Of a stretch of DNA of 64,000 nt, positions 35,427-44,792 are shown in pieces. The DNA is from JAJCYK01 sp965212195 (GTDB taxonomy: Bacteria; Bacteroidota; Bacteroidia; Cytophagales; Cyclobacteriaceae), in assembly GCA_965212195.1 (NCBI GenBank), contig CBDBUW010000012.1:434001-498000 (forward strand). Direction: 5' to 3'. The position numbers were made by a program, and so were the translations under genes. The first letter of the stretch is position 1; the number at the start of each line of letters is the position of its first letter. The notes below the pieces were generated by a model, which did no database searches, was not told the origin of the DNA, and saw only the letters and a program-made list of their open reading frames with translations.

Positions 35427-36890
35427 CTAAGCTAAAATCGCCTTAATCACCTTCCCATGCACATCGGTCAGCCGAAAATCCCTTCCTTGAAAATTGTAAG
35501 TTAGTTTTTCATGATCTAAGCCCAGTTGATGGAGCAGAGTGGCTTGTAAATCATGCACGTGAATACGTCCACTGATACCTTCGTATCCGATCTCGTCAGT
35601 TTCTCCGTAGGTGATGCCGGTTTTGGTTCCCGCGCCCGTCATCCACATGGTAAAAGCATTACCGTGGTGATCGCGTCCCTTAAAAGGGTTTTTGATGCCT
35701 TCCCGGTTTTCCTGCATGGGAGTACGGCCAAACTCCCCACCCCAAATTACCAAGGTATCCTCCAGCATGCCTCTTTGCTTAAGGTCCTTGATCAAGGCGG
35801 TCATGGGCCGATCCACCTCTGCACAACGCTTGAGAAATCCTCCATGAAGATTCTCAAAATCATTACTGCCATGGGAATCCCAGCCCCGATGATAGAGTTG
35901 GATAAAGCGCACCCCGCGCTCAGCCAGGCGACGGGCCAACAAACAATTATTGGCAAATGAGATCTCTCCGGGGGAGGTTCCGTATAATTTATGGATGTAA
36001 GCAGGCTCTTCGTCTAGATTAGTGGCTTCCGGTACCGACATCTGCATTTTAAAGGCCATTTCGTACTGGGCCATACGGGTTAGGATTTCGGGATCTCCGA
36101 TTTCCTGATGCGCTTGTTGGTTCAGGTCATTAATGGCATCGATCACTTTGCGCCTCATTTGACGGCTGGTGTTCCGGGGATTGGATACATATAGCACAGC
36201 ATCTCCCTTAGATCGAAATTCCACTCCTTGATGTACGGAAGGCAGAAAACCACTGCCCCATAGGCTTTTTCCCCCGCTGGGAGCGGAATTACCAGACACC
36301 AATACCACAAATCCCGGTAAATTCTCATTTTCGGATCCCAAGCCATAAGTAACCCAGGAACCGAAAGAGGGGCGACCCAGTCGCGGGCTACCGGTATGCA
36401 TAAACAATTGTGCAGGCGCATGGTTGAATTCTTCCGTATATAATGCTTTCATAAACAGCACATCATCAACCACTTCTGTGAAATGCGGCAATAGTTCAGA
36501 TACCCAGGTCCCCGAATCACCATATTGAGCAAATGAAAACTGTGGTCCCAGCATTTCCGGTACCCCCCTGATAAAGGCGAATCTTTTGCCTTCTAACAAG
36601 GAATCGGGGCAGGGTTTGCCATCTAATTGATGTAGTAGAGGCTTGTAATCAAATAATTCCAGCTGAGAGGGCGCACCCGCCATATGCAGGAAAATGATCC
36701 TTTTGGCCCTGGGGACAATTCGAGATCCGGAGATCAATTGGTCCAGACCGGTAAGAGGGGAGGTTACGGCAGACCCTGATAAAAACGCCAAAGCAGTAGC
36801 CCCCAAGCCTAAAGAACCTTGTTTTAAGAAGTGCCGACGGGTAAGATAGGCGCTTTCGCGATTAAAGAATTCCTGCAGCAGTTTACTCAT
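35427..36890 (-). CDS. DUF1501 family protein with Tat-type signal
   Basis: 487 residues. The N-terminus contains RRHFLKQGSLGLGATALAF, a twin-arginine-like signal, so it is probably exported folded. The body has features of the sulfatase/alkaline-phosphatase-like DUF1501 family: HMAGAPSQLELFDYKP, RRLAERGVRFIQLYHRGWDSH, VIWGGEFGRTPM and GRDHHGNAFTMWM. Its gene overlaps the DUF1553 gene upstream by four bases; the pair is known from Planctomycetes and some Bacteroidota and is thought to act on surface or environmental polymers, but the reaction is not established. Confidence 0.9.
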   Translation of the reverse strand: MSKLLQEFFNRESAYLTRRHFLKQGSLGLGATALAFLSGSAVTSPLTGLDQLISGSRIVPRAKRIIFLHMAGAPSQLELFDYKPLLHQLDGKPCPDSLLEGKRFAFIRGVPEMLGPQFSFAQYGDSGTWVSELLPHFTEVVDDVLFMKALYTEEFNHAPAQLFMHTGSPRLGRPSFGSWVTYGLGSENENLPGFVVLVSGNSAPSGGKSLWGSGFLPSVHQGVEFRSKGDAVLYVSNPRNTSRQMRRKVIDAINDLNQQAHQEIGDPEILTRMAQYEMAFKMQMSVPEATNLDEEPAYIHKLYGTSPGEISFANNCLLARRLAERGVRFIQLYHRGWDSHGSNDFENLHGGFLKRCAEVDRPMTALIKDLKQRGMLEDTLVIWGGEFGRTPMQENREGIKNPFKGRDHHGNAFTMWMTGAGTKTGITYGETDEIGYEGISGRIHVHDLQATLLHQLGLDHEKLTYNFQGRDFRLTDVHGKVIKAILA

Positions 36891-39238
36891 CCTTTGGTAA
36901 TCATTTCGTCCAAATTTAAAATAACCGTAGCCACTTGTATCAAGGCGAACATTTGTGAATCTCCATTTCCTTGCTGATTACTAACAAGCTGTACAGGCTC
37001 TTCCGGGGGTGTTTTAAGGGCATCATTAAACAAGCTCTTCAGAGTTTCCATTTCATGTGCAGTGGGGTCCCGGAAAAGTGCGCTGCGATAAGCAAAAGTA
37101 ATGCGATCTTCCAGCTTCTCATGGGCTCGATACATACGGCCAGCCAATGCCTGCGCGGCTTCTACATAAACTGGATCATTCAAGGTGACCAGGGCCTGCA
37201 AAGGAGTATTGGTACGAATACGCCTTGAAATGCAAAATTCCCGGCTGGGACTGTCGAAAGTGACCAGGGAAGGGTAGGGGCTTACCCGGCGCCAAAAGGT
37301 ATATAACGCCCGGCGATGGCGCTCCTTGGGGTCTGCTGCGGTTTGCCATTGTTCAACATGACGAATCACATTCCATACGCCTTCCGGTTGATAAGGCATC
37401 ACACTGGGGCCATACACCTGATGGTTCATTAAGCCGCTGACCATCAAGGCCTGGTCTCTGATCTGTTCAGCGGTTAACCGCACCCGGGGACCGCGAGCCA
37501 GCAACTTGTTGTAAGGGTCTTTTTGTAATAAGTCAGGGGACACCAATGAGGATTGTTTATAAGTTGCGGAAAGTACCATCTCCCTCAACAAGCGTTTAAC
37601 GCTCCATTGATAATGGGTAGAGAATTGCACCGCCAGCCAGTCCAGGAGATCAGGGTGGGAGGGTACGGCTCCCTGAGTGCCGAAATCTTCCAGGGTTTCT
37701 ACCAATCCCAGGCCAAACAGCTGCTCCCAAAACCGATTTACCATTACCCGGGCGGTCAGAGGGTTGTTTGGGCTAACCAGCCATTGAGCCAAAGCCAGAC
37801 GATCGGTGTTGGCCAACGAGCTACTTTGTAATCCCTGTGAATTTAGTGCCAGAGCATTGGGCACTCGTGGATACACTTCAGCGCCCGGTACCAGCCAATT
37901 GCCGCGTTCAAACACAAAGTTTTGACGACTGGAATCCACCGGTAACTCTTGCATGACGGGCACCATCAAAGGCTTTAAGGACACCAGGGATTTTACAGTC
38001 TCGATATAGGCCTTAGATAGCGTATCATGCTGATTACGAGACTGTTCTAGACTGGCTTGTAGTCGTGCTTTACGCTCCCTTTGGGGCCGTGAAAGCAGGG
38101 GTAAATTGGGTTCATCGCTAGTTAGATCGCGGTCTTCCGTATTATTGAAAAACGCATACACCCCGTAGTATTCCTCATGGCGTATGGGATCATAAGGGTG
38201 GGTATGGCATTGTACGCAGGACAGGGTAGTGCCTTGCCAAACCTCAAAGGTGGTGTTCACACGATCCAGTACCGCTACCACTCGGAACTCTTCATCATCC
38301 GTACCGCCCTCATCATTATTCATGGTGTTGCGATGAAAAGCGGTGGCCAACAACTGATCTTCGCTGGGATTGGGCAACAGGTCGCCGGCTAGCTGCTCGA
38401 TGGTAAATTGATCGAATGGCATATTCCGGTTAAAGGCATCAATTACCCAATCGCGATACATCCACATGGTTGGTCTTAGATTGTCTTTTTGATAACCCTG
38501 TGAATCTGCATAGCGGGCCAGATCCAGCCATAAGGAGGCCCAGCGCTCACCAAAATGAGGGGAAGCCAACAAGCTATCTACCAGCTGCTCATAGGCCTGG
38601 GGTGAGGAATTGTTCAGGTACTCTTGCACCAGAGGTTCAGAAGGGGGCATCCCAATCAGATCCAGACTTACCCTGCGCAGCAAAGTGCTTTTATCAGCCT
38701 CAGGAGCCAACTGCAGATTCTCCTGATACAAACCATCGATCACAAAGTGGTCAATTTTATTGATTACCGGGGCTGAGTAAGCTGTGGGGTAAGCTGCAGT
38801 AAGGTTAGGAGGTTCAATATTAGGATCAGGCCGTTGATACGCCCAATGTTCCTCCCAGTGCGCCCCTTGTTTGACCCATTTTTTTAGGGTCTTGATCTCC
38901 TGCGGTGACAGGGCCGGACCTTCCAGGGGCATTCTTATTTGAGGATCTTTTTCTTCAATGCGCTGAATCATAGCGCTTTGACTTGGCGAGTGGGGCACAA
39001 TAGCCCGCAAACCGGAGTCAAGAGTGTCCAGGGCCTGTTCCGGAAATAAAAAGCTCAAACCGCCTTGCTGATGCACACCCCCATGGCATTTCATGCATTT
39101 CTGGGTGAGGATGGGCCTTACCTGGGCATTAAAATCTACTGGTTTTTGCAAAGAGGGGAGGAACAGTAGCAATACTACCATTGCGACGGCCACCACAGCC
39201 GCATGGAGCATAAACCGCTTTGCCCTGGTATTATCCAT
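36887..39238 (-). CDS. Planctomycete-type cytochrome c / DUF1549 / DUF1553 protein
   Basis: 783 residues. After a membrane anchor (about residues 9-30) comes a planctomycete cytochrome C domain with one CxxCH heme site (KCMKCHGG, C48-H52). Then follow the DUF1549 region (LLRRVSLDLIGMPPS, FGERWASLWLDLARYADSQG) and the DUF1553 region (NPLTARVMVNRFWEQLFGLG, FDSPSREFCISRRIRTNTPL). Further CVQCH at the DUF1549 end is a second heme-like motif. It precedes and overlaps the DUF1501 gene, so both form an operon. An extracytoplasmic redox-linked degradation role is inferred. Confidence 0.92.
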   Translation of the reverse strand: MDNTRAKRFMLHAAVVAVAMVVLLLFLPSLQKPVDFNAQVRPILTQKCMKCHGGVHQQGGLSFLFPEQALDTLDSGLRAIVPHSPSQSAMIQRIEEKDPQIRMPLEGPALSPQEIKTLKKWVKQGAHWEEHWAYQRPDPNIEPPNLTAAYPTAYSAPVINKIDHFVIDGLYQENLQLAPEADKSTLLRRVSLDLIGMPPSEPLVQEYLNNSSPQAYEQLVDSLLASPHFGERWASLWLDLARYADSQGYQKDNLRPTMWMYRDWVIDAFNRNMPFDQFTIEQLAGDLLPNPSEDQLLATAFHRNTMNNDEGGTDDEEFRVVAVLDRVNTTFEVWQGTTLSCVQCHTHPYDPIRHEEYYGVYAFFNNTEDRDLTSDEPNLPLLSRPQRERKARLQASLEQSRNQHDTLSKAYIETVKSLVSLKPLMVPVMQELPVDSSRQNFVFERGNWLVPGAEVYPRVPNALALNSQGLQSSSLANTDRLALAQWLVSPNNPLTARVMVNRFWEQLFGLGLVETLEDFGTQGAVPSHPDLLDWLAVQFSTHYQWSVKRLLREMVLSATYKQSSLVSPDLLQKDPYNKLLARGPRVRLTAEQIRDQALMVSGLMNHQVYGPSVMPYQPEGVWNVIRHVEQWQTAADPKERHRRALYTFWRRVSPYPSLVTFDSPSREFCISRRIRTNTPLQALVTLNDPVYVEAAQALAGRMYRAHEKLEDRITFAYRSALFRDPTAHEMETLKSLFNDALKTPPEEPVQLVSNQQGNGDSQMFALIQVATVILNLDEMITKG

Positions 39239-39354
39239 GTATAGTTAGTATCGAGTGCTTATACGAATACAAGATAGCACTTTCACAGAAATTAGGAATC
39301 TAAGCCTTAGGTTGGTTAACCATCAACCGTGTACCGTTCACCATTTAGCGTATA

Positions 39355-39373
39355 CCCCGGAACAAGTCCGGGG
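39355..39373. repeat. CCCCGGA hairpin repeat, inverted copy
   Basis: CCCCGGAACAAGTCCGGGG is the reverse-strand counterpart of the hairpin at 35245-35263. It is followed by GTGGGCGGGGGGCTC, which recurs near 40110. Both lie just outside the DUF1501/DUF1553 pair, one on each side. Confidence 0.7.
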
Positions 39374-39419
39374 TGGGCGGGGGGCTCAAGGTCAACTAGT
39401 CCTATTCTTTGTAGATCAC

Positions 39420-39932
39420 CTAATATCGATTGTTTGGCCGTTGTGTGGGCTTTACTCTTATGTATGTGCGTCTCTGCCCTGCTGATTTTAAATTTTCCTC
39501 CTTAAGTTTTTCATCAAGGGGAATTTGAACATCAACCAGCCAAAAAATTATTCCAATAATGAATAGCAGGAAACCAAGCTTTCGCATGTCCTCATAGAGT
39601 TTGAACTCGGACTCCGAATAGACTGTTTCATAGATATCATATCTAAAATTCAAGCTATCTGCTAAAATTCTCAATGACTGCAGTTCTTGTTTAAATTCAT
39701 TGGAATCGTTATTAAAAGTTTGTGCATCATCTTTTCCATTTCTGATCGAATTAATGGGTTCTAATATTTCTTGTGACTTAAGTTTATAAACTAAATAGTC
39801 TATTTCTATTAAATCTCTACGTCGATCACGATCTAATTGATATTTAAAATACACACCTGCAAAGCCAATAATAAGTCCGAAAAACGTTACAAATTTCCAA
39901 AGATTATCTGTAGGAAGATTAGGTATGTTCAT
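39420..39932 (-). CDS. Two-helix membrane protein of unknown function
   Basis: 170 residues with membrane helices near residues 12-30 (FVTFFGLIIGFAGVYF) and 118-133 (LGFLLFIIGIIFWLV). A charged segment of about 90 residues lies between them, and a basic tail follows (RRTYIRVKPTQRPNNRY). No family recognised. The gene is visibly richer in A and T than its neighbours and is flanked on both sides by repeat-rich intergenic DNA, so it may be a recent arrival. Confidence 0.55.
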   Translation of the reverse strand: MNIPNLPTDNLWKFVTFFGLIIGFAGVYFKYQLDRDRRRDLIEIDYLVYKLKSQEILEPINSIRNGKDDAQTFNNDSNEFKQELQSLRILADSLNFRYDIYETVYSESEFKLYEDMRKLGFLLFIIGIIFWLVDVQIPLDEKLKEENLKSAGQRRTYIRVKPTQRPNNRY

Positions 39933-40343
39933 GTATTGCCTCTTTCCTCAAAATTATTAATAAAAAGGATGGATTTCTGCGGATTACTTAACAAAAATCA
40001 ATACTTAACACATAGCGTAAAATAACTTTTGGTAGTCACCCGTCTACCGTCTACGGTAATCTATTTCAGGCAACCTAGCGATACTCATAGTTTGTAAATT
40101 ATATGTGGGTGGGCGGGGGGCTCTCCCGCACTAAAAATCGCGACAATTTTTTTTAACTATTAATTTGTTAATTACTTGTAAAACCCTGTTTACTAATTAG
40201 TTAAGTGGAATAGTAGCAATAACAGTTGCTCCGATGAATGTCCGTAAAATCATCGTTTACAGTGTCTTACATCAGTGAAAGATTGTTAAACAATCCGTTT
40301 ATTAGGTGTTATAGGGACATTCCTGTGAAATAAGGTGATTGTG
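39933..40343. other. Gap with heptamer repeats and a palindrome
   Basis: No gene seen. It holds CCGTCTACCGTCTACGG (from about 40042) of the heptamer repeat family, GTGGGTGGGCGGGGGGCTC near 40106 (G-rich; shared with the repeat at 39374), and the perfect palindrome GATTGTTAAACAATC (40281-40295), which lies 49 bases before the next start and may be an operator. Confidence 0.5.
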
Positions 40344-41417
40344 ATGAAATTCAGGATGTTTATAGCACTGAGAATGCCGTTGGTAGTGGCCATAGCCGGG
40401 TTATTATCGGGGTTGGCCTATGCCCAAGACCAAGAAATCACTTCTCACTTATTTGACTCGGACTCCGTACTTGAAATTAACTTAACCGCCAACTTTAAAT
40501 CCCTACAGCGTAAAAAGCATAAGGACCCTGAGCCTGAATATTGGGCTAAACTATGGTATTTGAATGCCTCTAGTGATACCATAGCCATCAAGAGTAAGAT
40601 TAAAGCCAGGGGGGAGGTGAGAAAAAAACTTTGCCCTTTTCCGCCGTTGAGGCTGGATCTCCCCAAAAAGAAAGTGGCGGGCACTTGGTTTCAGGGTGAA
40701 AACAAATTAAAGCTGGTTACTCACTGTCGCGAACAATACCGCAACCAGACCTATGTACAGAAAGAATACCTGATTTACAAGATATACAGCGTGATTTCGG
40801 ATTTCAGCTTCAAAGCTCGCATGCTGAGGATCAACTATTATGACTCGCTTACCAACCAGCCTATATGCAGCGAATACGCCTTTGCGCTAGAAGACTTGGA
40901 CGATCTCGCCAGTAGAAATGATGCTTTGGTGGTTGAGAAAGAGGGATTACACCCCAAATTCCTGAGACCTTTCGATTATGGGGTAATGGCGGTGTTCCAA
41001 TACATGATCGGAAACACCGACTGGCATGAACCTTCTCTGCACAACCTGTATTTGGTAAAACCCCGGGATCCTAACAGCCAGTATTTGGTGGCCGTTCCCT
41101 TTGATTTTGACTATAGTGGCATTATCAACTCCCATTATGCCGTTGTTCGAGATGGATTACCTATTCAAAGCGTAAAGGAACGGTTATACCGGGGATTATG
41201 TCAGAACCAGGATATTGTTAAAGCGGTATTGGAGCATTTTGTCAAGCATAAGCAAGCGGTATATGCGGAAGTCGCCAAACATGGTGATTTATCGGATCAA
41301 GCTCGCGATTCCATGATTGATTACCTGGATGACTTTTACCAACTAATACAGAATCGCAAAGGCGAGCTTAATTACAAAATATTCAGGAACTGCAGAGAGG
41401 AAAGCAACTACTGGTAA
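40344..41417 (+). CDS. Exported CotH-like (FAM20/CotH kinase fold) protein
   Basis: 357 residues from the ATG at 40344 (a GTG three codons earlier is less likely), with a signal peptide ending near LAYAQ. The pattern is that of CotH-type atypical kinases: KIKARGEVRKKLCPFPPLRL, ENKLKLVTHCRE, YLIYKIYSVI, a GNTDWH...HNLYL motif and VPFDFDYSGI, which holds the metal-binding Asp residues. CotH proteins phosphorylate secreted proteins, but Bacteroidota members of this shape have not been characterised to my knowledge, so activity is inferred. Monocistronic, with a terminator downstream. Confidence 0.62.
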   Translation: MKFRMFIALRMPLVVAIAGLLSGLAYAQDQEITSHLFDSDSVLEINLTANFKSLQRKKHKDPEPEYWAKLWYLNASSDTIAIKSKIKARGEVRKKLCPFPPLRLDLPKKKVAGTWFQGENKLKLVTHCREQYRNQTYVQKEYLIYKIYSVISDFSFKARMLRINYYDSLTNQPICSEYAFALEDLDDLASRNDALVVEKEGLHPKFLRPFDYGVMAVFQYMIGNTDWHEPSLHNLYLVKPRDPNSQYLVAVPFDFDYSGIINSHYAVVRDGLPIQSVKERLYRGLCQNQDIVKAVLEHFVKHKQAVYAEVAKHGDLSDQARDSMIDYLDDFYQLIQNRKGELNYKIFRNCREESNYW

Positions 41418-41513
41418 GTAAACAGGGGATAGATCCCCAGGGGAATGAGTGTAGAAGGGAGTATAAATCATTACTTAACATAATATAAATTATATAACAA
41501 TAATGCAGAAGGT

Positions 41514-41547
41514 GCGGCGGTTTGCAACCGCTCTTACTTTTTTATTA
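41514..41547 (+). terminator. Hairpin terminator
   Basis: GCGGTT and AACCGC with a three-base loop (41517-41531) are followed by CTCTTAC and then six T. It lies about 100 bases after the CotH-like gene. Confidence 0.65.
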
Positions 41548-41675
41548 TAAAAAAATCATAAACAACCTTTCATATGCCATTGAAAAAACCAACTGATGTA
41601 ACTGGTGAATAAAATGCTGATTTACTTGGTTGTTTAGGCCAACCTAACTTCGAAAACAATTAAATTTAAATTCTA

Positions 41676-42587
41676 ATGCTAAACGTTAAAGTATATACGA
41701 CTATAAGGCGATCAGCTAAACTCATTTTAGTGCTTTTACCTTTGCTTTTTACCAGCGTTGCGAGTAGCTCCCAAATTCCAACGGAAAAAGGCTGGTTGGT
41801 ATTATTCGATGGTATGGACTTAAGCCATTGGGATTCTTATCTAGGCCCATATTTTGGGCCCGGAGTAAGCTGGGAAAATATTGAAGAACAGCCCCCTATT
41901 GGCCTAAATAATGACACCATGAAGGTATTTAGTATCGTGGAATTAGATGGGGAAAAAGTATTGCGAATATCCGGGGAAGCCTGGGGGGGTATATTCACGA
42001 AAAAGGAATTTGAAAATTATCACTTACAGCTCCAATTTAAATGGGGTGATAAAAAGTGGTATCCCCGTGAAAAAGTAACGGATAAACGGGACAGCGGTTT
42101 ACTCTATCACGGTATAGGAAGTCATGGGCAAGATGACCTGTTTTGGCTTAAATCACAGGAATTCCAAATACAAGAAGGTGATTGTGGGGACTTCTGGGGG
42201 GTTGCAGGTACCATCATCGATGTTCGAGCACAGCTGATGCAAGATGGTAAAACCTACCAGTATAATGCAAATGCCCCACTGTTGACTTTCACCGAAACCG
42301 GTGATTATGGACGATATTGTAAAAAAAGCCCCGATGCGGAAAATCCATCAGGCACTTGGAACACTCTAGATTTGTATTGTTTTGGGGGAACCAGTGTACA
42401 CATGGTCAATGGGACAGTTACAATGATACTGGAAAACTCCAGGCATAGGGTCAACGGAGCAGAAGTACCACTCACGAAAGGTAAGATTGAGATTCAGTCA
42501 GAATCTGCGGAAGTATACTACCGCAATATTAAATTAAAGTCCATCGATCGGATTCCTCAGGAGATCCTAAATGCAGGTAGTCATTAA
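41676..42587 (+). CDS. Exported DUF1080 (3-keto-disaccharide hydrolase-type) protein
   Basis: 303 residues with a signal peptide (about residues 15-32). The family hallmarks are GWLVLFDGMDLSHWD at the start, GGIFTKKEFENYHLQLQFKW and DSGLLYH in the middle, EFQIQEGDCGDFWG, and GTWNTLDLYCFGGTSVHMVNG near the end. DUF1080 is a concanavalin-like fold; some members hydrolyse 3-keto-glycosides. A periplasmic or surface sugar role is likely. It is monocistronic. Confidence 0.88.
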   Translation: MLNVKVYTTIRRSAKLILVLLPLLFTSVASSSQIPTEKGWLVLFDGMDLSHWDSYLGPYFGPGVSWENIEEQPPIGLNNDTMKVFSIVELDGEKVLRISGEAWGGIFTKKEFENYHLQLQFKWGDKKWYPREKVTDKRDSGLLYHGIGSHGQDDLFWLKSQEFQIQEGDCGDFWGVAGTIIDVRAQLMQDGKTYQYNANAPLLTFTETGDYGRYCKKSPDAENPSGTWNTLDLYCFGGTSVHMVNGTVTMILENSRHRVNGAEVPLTKGKIEIQSESAEVYYRNIKLKSIDRIPQEILNAGSH

Positions 42588-42681
42588 TTTAGAGCAAAAC
42601 AGCTTGTTTCAGTAGCTCAAACCAGAGACGCCCATGCTAACAGTGTCATCGTTTTCTTAGGATTCGAATATTAACTGAAGC

Positions 42682-43095
42682 TTATTTTGTCTTAATCTCA
42701 ATTACCCCCATTCCTCCTCTGGAGCCGTACTTTCCAGATCTTGCGGCAGAAATGACATTTATGGATCTTACCTGGTTCACATCAATACTACTCACACTGG
42801 TATATCCTCGGCCCACTGCCAGACCATCTACTACAAACAACGGTTCACTGCTGCCAGCGATGGACCTTCCACCGCCCAAAACGCGGATTTCCGGATTACT
42901 GTCGGGCCCGGTGACCCGAAGGTGTGACTCTTTCCTCAACATCTGCAGAATGTTGGTATAGCCATAACTTATTTCTGACTCTTCATTTACAGTACTGCTT
43001 ACAGTACCACTTTTAGTACTGGTGCACCCGAACTGTGCACCGGTAATAAGCAAAAACAAGAAACAGACGATGGGAATTACCTGAGAGGTCTTCAT
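42682..43095 (-). CDS. Stand-alone TonB-plug-domain lipoprotein
   Basis: 137 residues. A signal peptide with a cysteine at its end (FGC) is followed by about 45 linker residues and then a single plug-like domain: IRVLGGGRSIAGSSEPLFVVDGLAVG, VSSIDVNQVRSINVISAARSGKYGSRGGMGVIEIKTK. That is the plug of TonB-dependent receptors without any barrel. Such orphan plugs may be receptor fragments or adaptors. The reading frame is intact and has its own signal, so it is not simply a decayed receptor. Confidence 0.75.
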   Translation of the reverse strand: MKTSQVIPIVCFLFLLITGAQFGCTSTKSGTVSSTVNEESEISYGYTNILQMLRKESHLRVTGPDSNPEIRVLGGGRSIAGSSEPLFVVDGLAVGRGYTSVSSIDVNQVRSINVISAARSGKYGSRGGMGVIEIKTK

Positions 43096-43553
43096 AGCTC
43101 TAGTTTTAATAGGATGCTATCTACAATTTACTATAAAATTTAGTTACAAATCGTTTTTCATGTTTGAATAATTCAACATGAATCCATAAAATTCGGATAA
43201 TGTAGATCCCCCCCTGATCGTTATTAATTGATATTAATTATAACCAAACGTTAAATTCTTCCCGATACTGTAGTCGGGACTGGCCCTTACCTCCCCCAAC
43301 CTGCCTGCAGACAGGGCCATCTTAACGTTATATTAACATAACGTAGCCCATTGCATAGCAATAATATTACGATATGCGGTCAGGCTTGTGAATTAATGTA
43401 AAATAGTCCCATCTACCGGACGTTTTACCAACGTTTTTTATGGCAAAAGATTCCTTTTCAATTATTTATGTCTCATGGTAATTCACTGCTCCCTTCCATA
43501 TTGCTGATTTTTTCCTAATTTGCTCAACAAAGCCAAAACAAAACCCATCGCTG
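43096..43553. other. Repeat-bearing gap upstream of cyclase gene
   Basis: No gene seen in 458 bases. It contains the hairpin CCCGA/TCGGG near 43261, an ACGTTAT/ATAACGT inverted repeat near 43325-43345, the tract AACATAACGTAGCC (43335), whose near copy lies at 44989, and AAAATAGTCCCATCTACCG (about 43400), which resembles the left part of the GSLREAI leader at about 25706. Confidence 0.45.
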
Positions 43554-44792
43554 GTGCCACGACAATTAACCGCCATCATGTTTACCGATATTGCCGGATT
43601 TACTACTCTGATGGGTAGGAATGAGCATCGGGCCATGGAGACTCTGGAAAAAAACCGCAGGATCCAAAAGAAGCAGATTGAAGATTATCATGGCATTTGG
43701 CTGAAGGAAATGGGCGATGGGATCCTGGCCTGCTTTAGCAGCGCCCTCAACGCGGTCTACTGTGGCAATACCATCATCAATCAAACCAAGGATGATCCCG
43801 ACCATCAGATAAGAGTAGCCATTCATATTGGGGAAGTGGTGTTTGCCAATGGGGATGTGTTTGGCGACGGAGTCAATATTGCCTCTCGCATAGAAACCGC
43901 AGCCCAGGCCGGACAGATTTGCGTGTCCGGGTCGGTGGCCGAAAACATAAAGAATATAGAGGGTATATCAGTTGAGTTTATCGAAGAGAAAGAGTTTAAA
44001 AATGTAGACGTACCGGTGAAACTTCACAGTGTTAAGGTAGATAAGGAATTTCCGGTTTCAGAGCCCAGACCTTCCCTGGCCGGGCTTAAGAAAAATCTAC
44101 AGATGCCCCCTATCCCTCATGTAGCGCCACCCAAGCAAAAGGTATACAGCGAAGTTGAACTGCCTATTGCCACCAGAAGATTATATGGATTCGCTTGGGG
44201 CCAGATGAAAAAGTTTTTCTTGCCCTTGTTTTTGATAGTGGTGATCCTGGCTTTTGCTCAAATTCCACTGCGGGTTTTTGAGGAGGGCGAGAGCGGGGCA
44301 TTTGCGCAAATCTTCCAGGTGGCCTATTGGTTCTTCATTGTAGCACCTCTTGATTATGGATCCTCCTTTGTGTTTTTAAGCGCTGCGCGAGATTCGGAAC
44401 CGGATATTAAGGAAATCAGAGTGGGTTTTTACTATTACTTAAATGTAATCACTGCGCGATTATTAGTAACAGCCATTGTAGCTCTGGGATTGTTTATGGT
44501 GGTGGTACCTGGAATTATTTTCGCTTGCCGTCTGGCACTGGTACCTTACCTGGTAGTAGATAAGGGTTTGGATGCCATAAAAGCAGTGGAAACCAGTTGG
44601 AAAATGACCAGGGGCCATGCCAGAACCATTTTCTGGATGGGACTTCTGATCTTGCCCATAATCCTAGCGGGATTGATCGCGTTTGGCATTGGAGTTATTG
44701 TGTCCTTGATGTGGATAAAATTGGCATTTGCCGCACTTTATGTGGCTATAGATCAAAACACTGAGGAACCAATTCCGGTAGCGGCTGATTGA
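43554..44792 (+). CDS. Class III nucleotide cyclase fused to a YciC-like membrane domain
   Basis: 412 residues from a GTG start. The cyclase domain (about 1-165) has both metal-binding Asp residues (MFTDIAGFT and KEMGDG), the adenine-selecting Lys (LKEMGDG) and Asp (FGDGVNIASR), and the transition-state Asn and Arg (NIASR), so an active adenylate cyclase is likely. After a Pro-rich linker, residues about 205-400 form four or five helices with the MVVVPGIIFACRLALVPYLV segment of DUF975/YciC-type membrane domains. The combination is uncommon. Monocistronic. Confidence 0.85.
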   Translation: MPRQLTAIMFTDIAGFTTLMGRNEHRAMETLEKNRRIQKKQIEDYHGIWLKEMGDGILACFSSALNAVYCGNTIINQTKDDPDHQIRVAIHIGEVVFANGDVFGDGVNIASRIETAAQAGQICVSGSVAENIKNIEGISVEFIEEKEFKNVDVPVKLHSVKVDKEFPVSEPRPSLAGLKKNLQMPPIPHVAPPKQKVYSEVELPIATRRLYGFAWGQMKKFFLPLFLIVVILAFAQIPLRVFEEGESGAFAQIFQVAYWFFIVAPLDYGSSFVFLSAARDSEPDIKEIRVGFYYYLNVITARLLVTAIVALGLFMVVVPGIIFACRLALVPYLVVDKGLDAIKAVETSWKMTRGHARTIFWMGLLILPIILAGLIAFGIGVIVSLMWIKLAFAALYVAIDQNTEEPIPVAAD

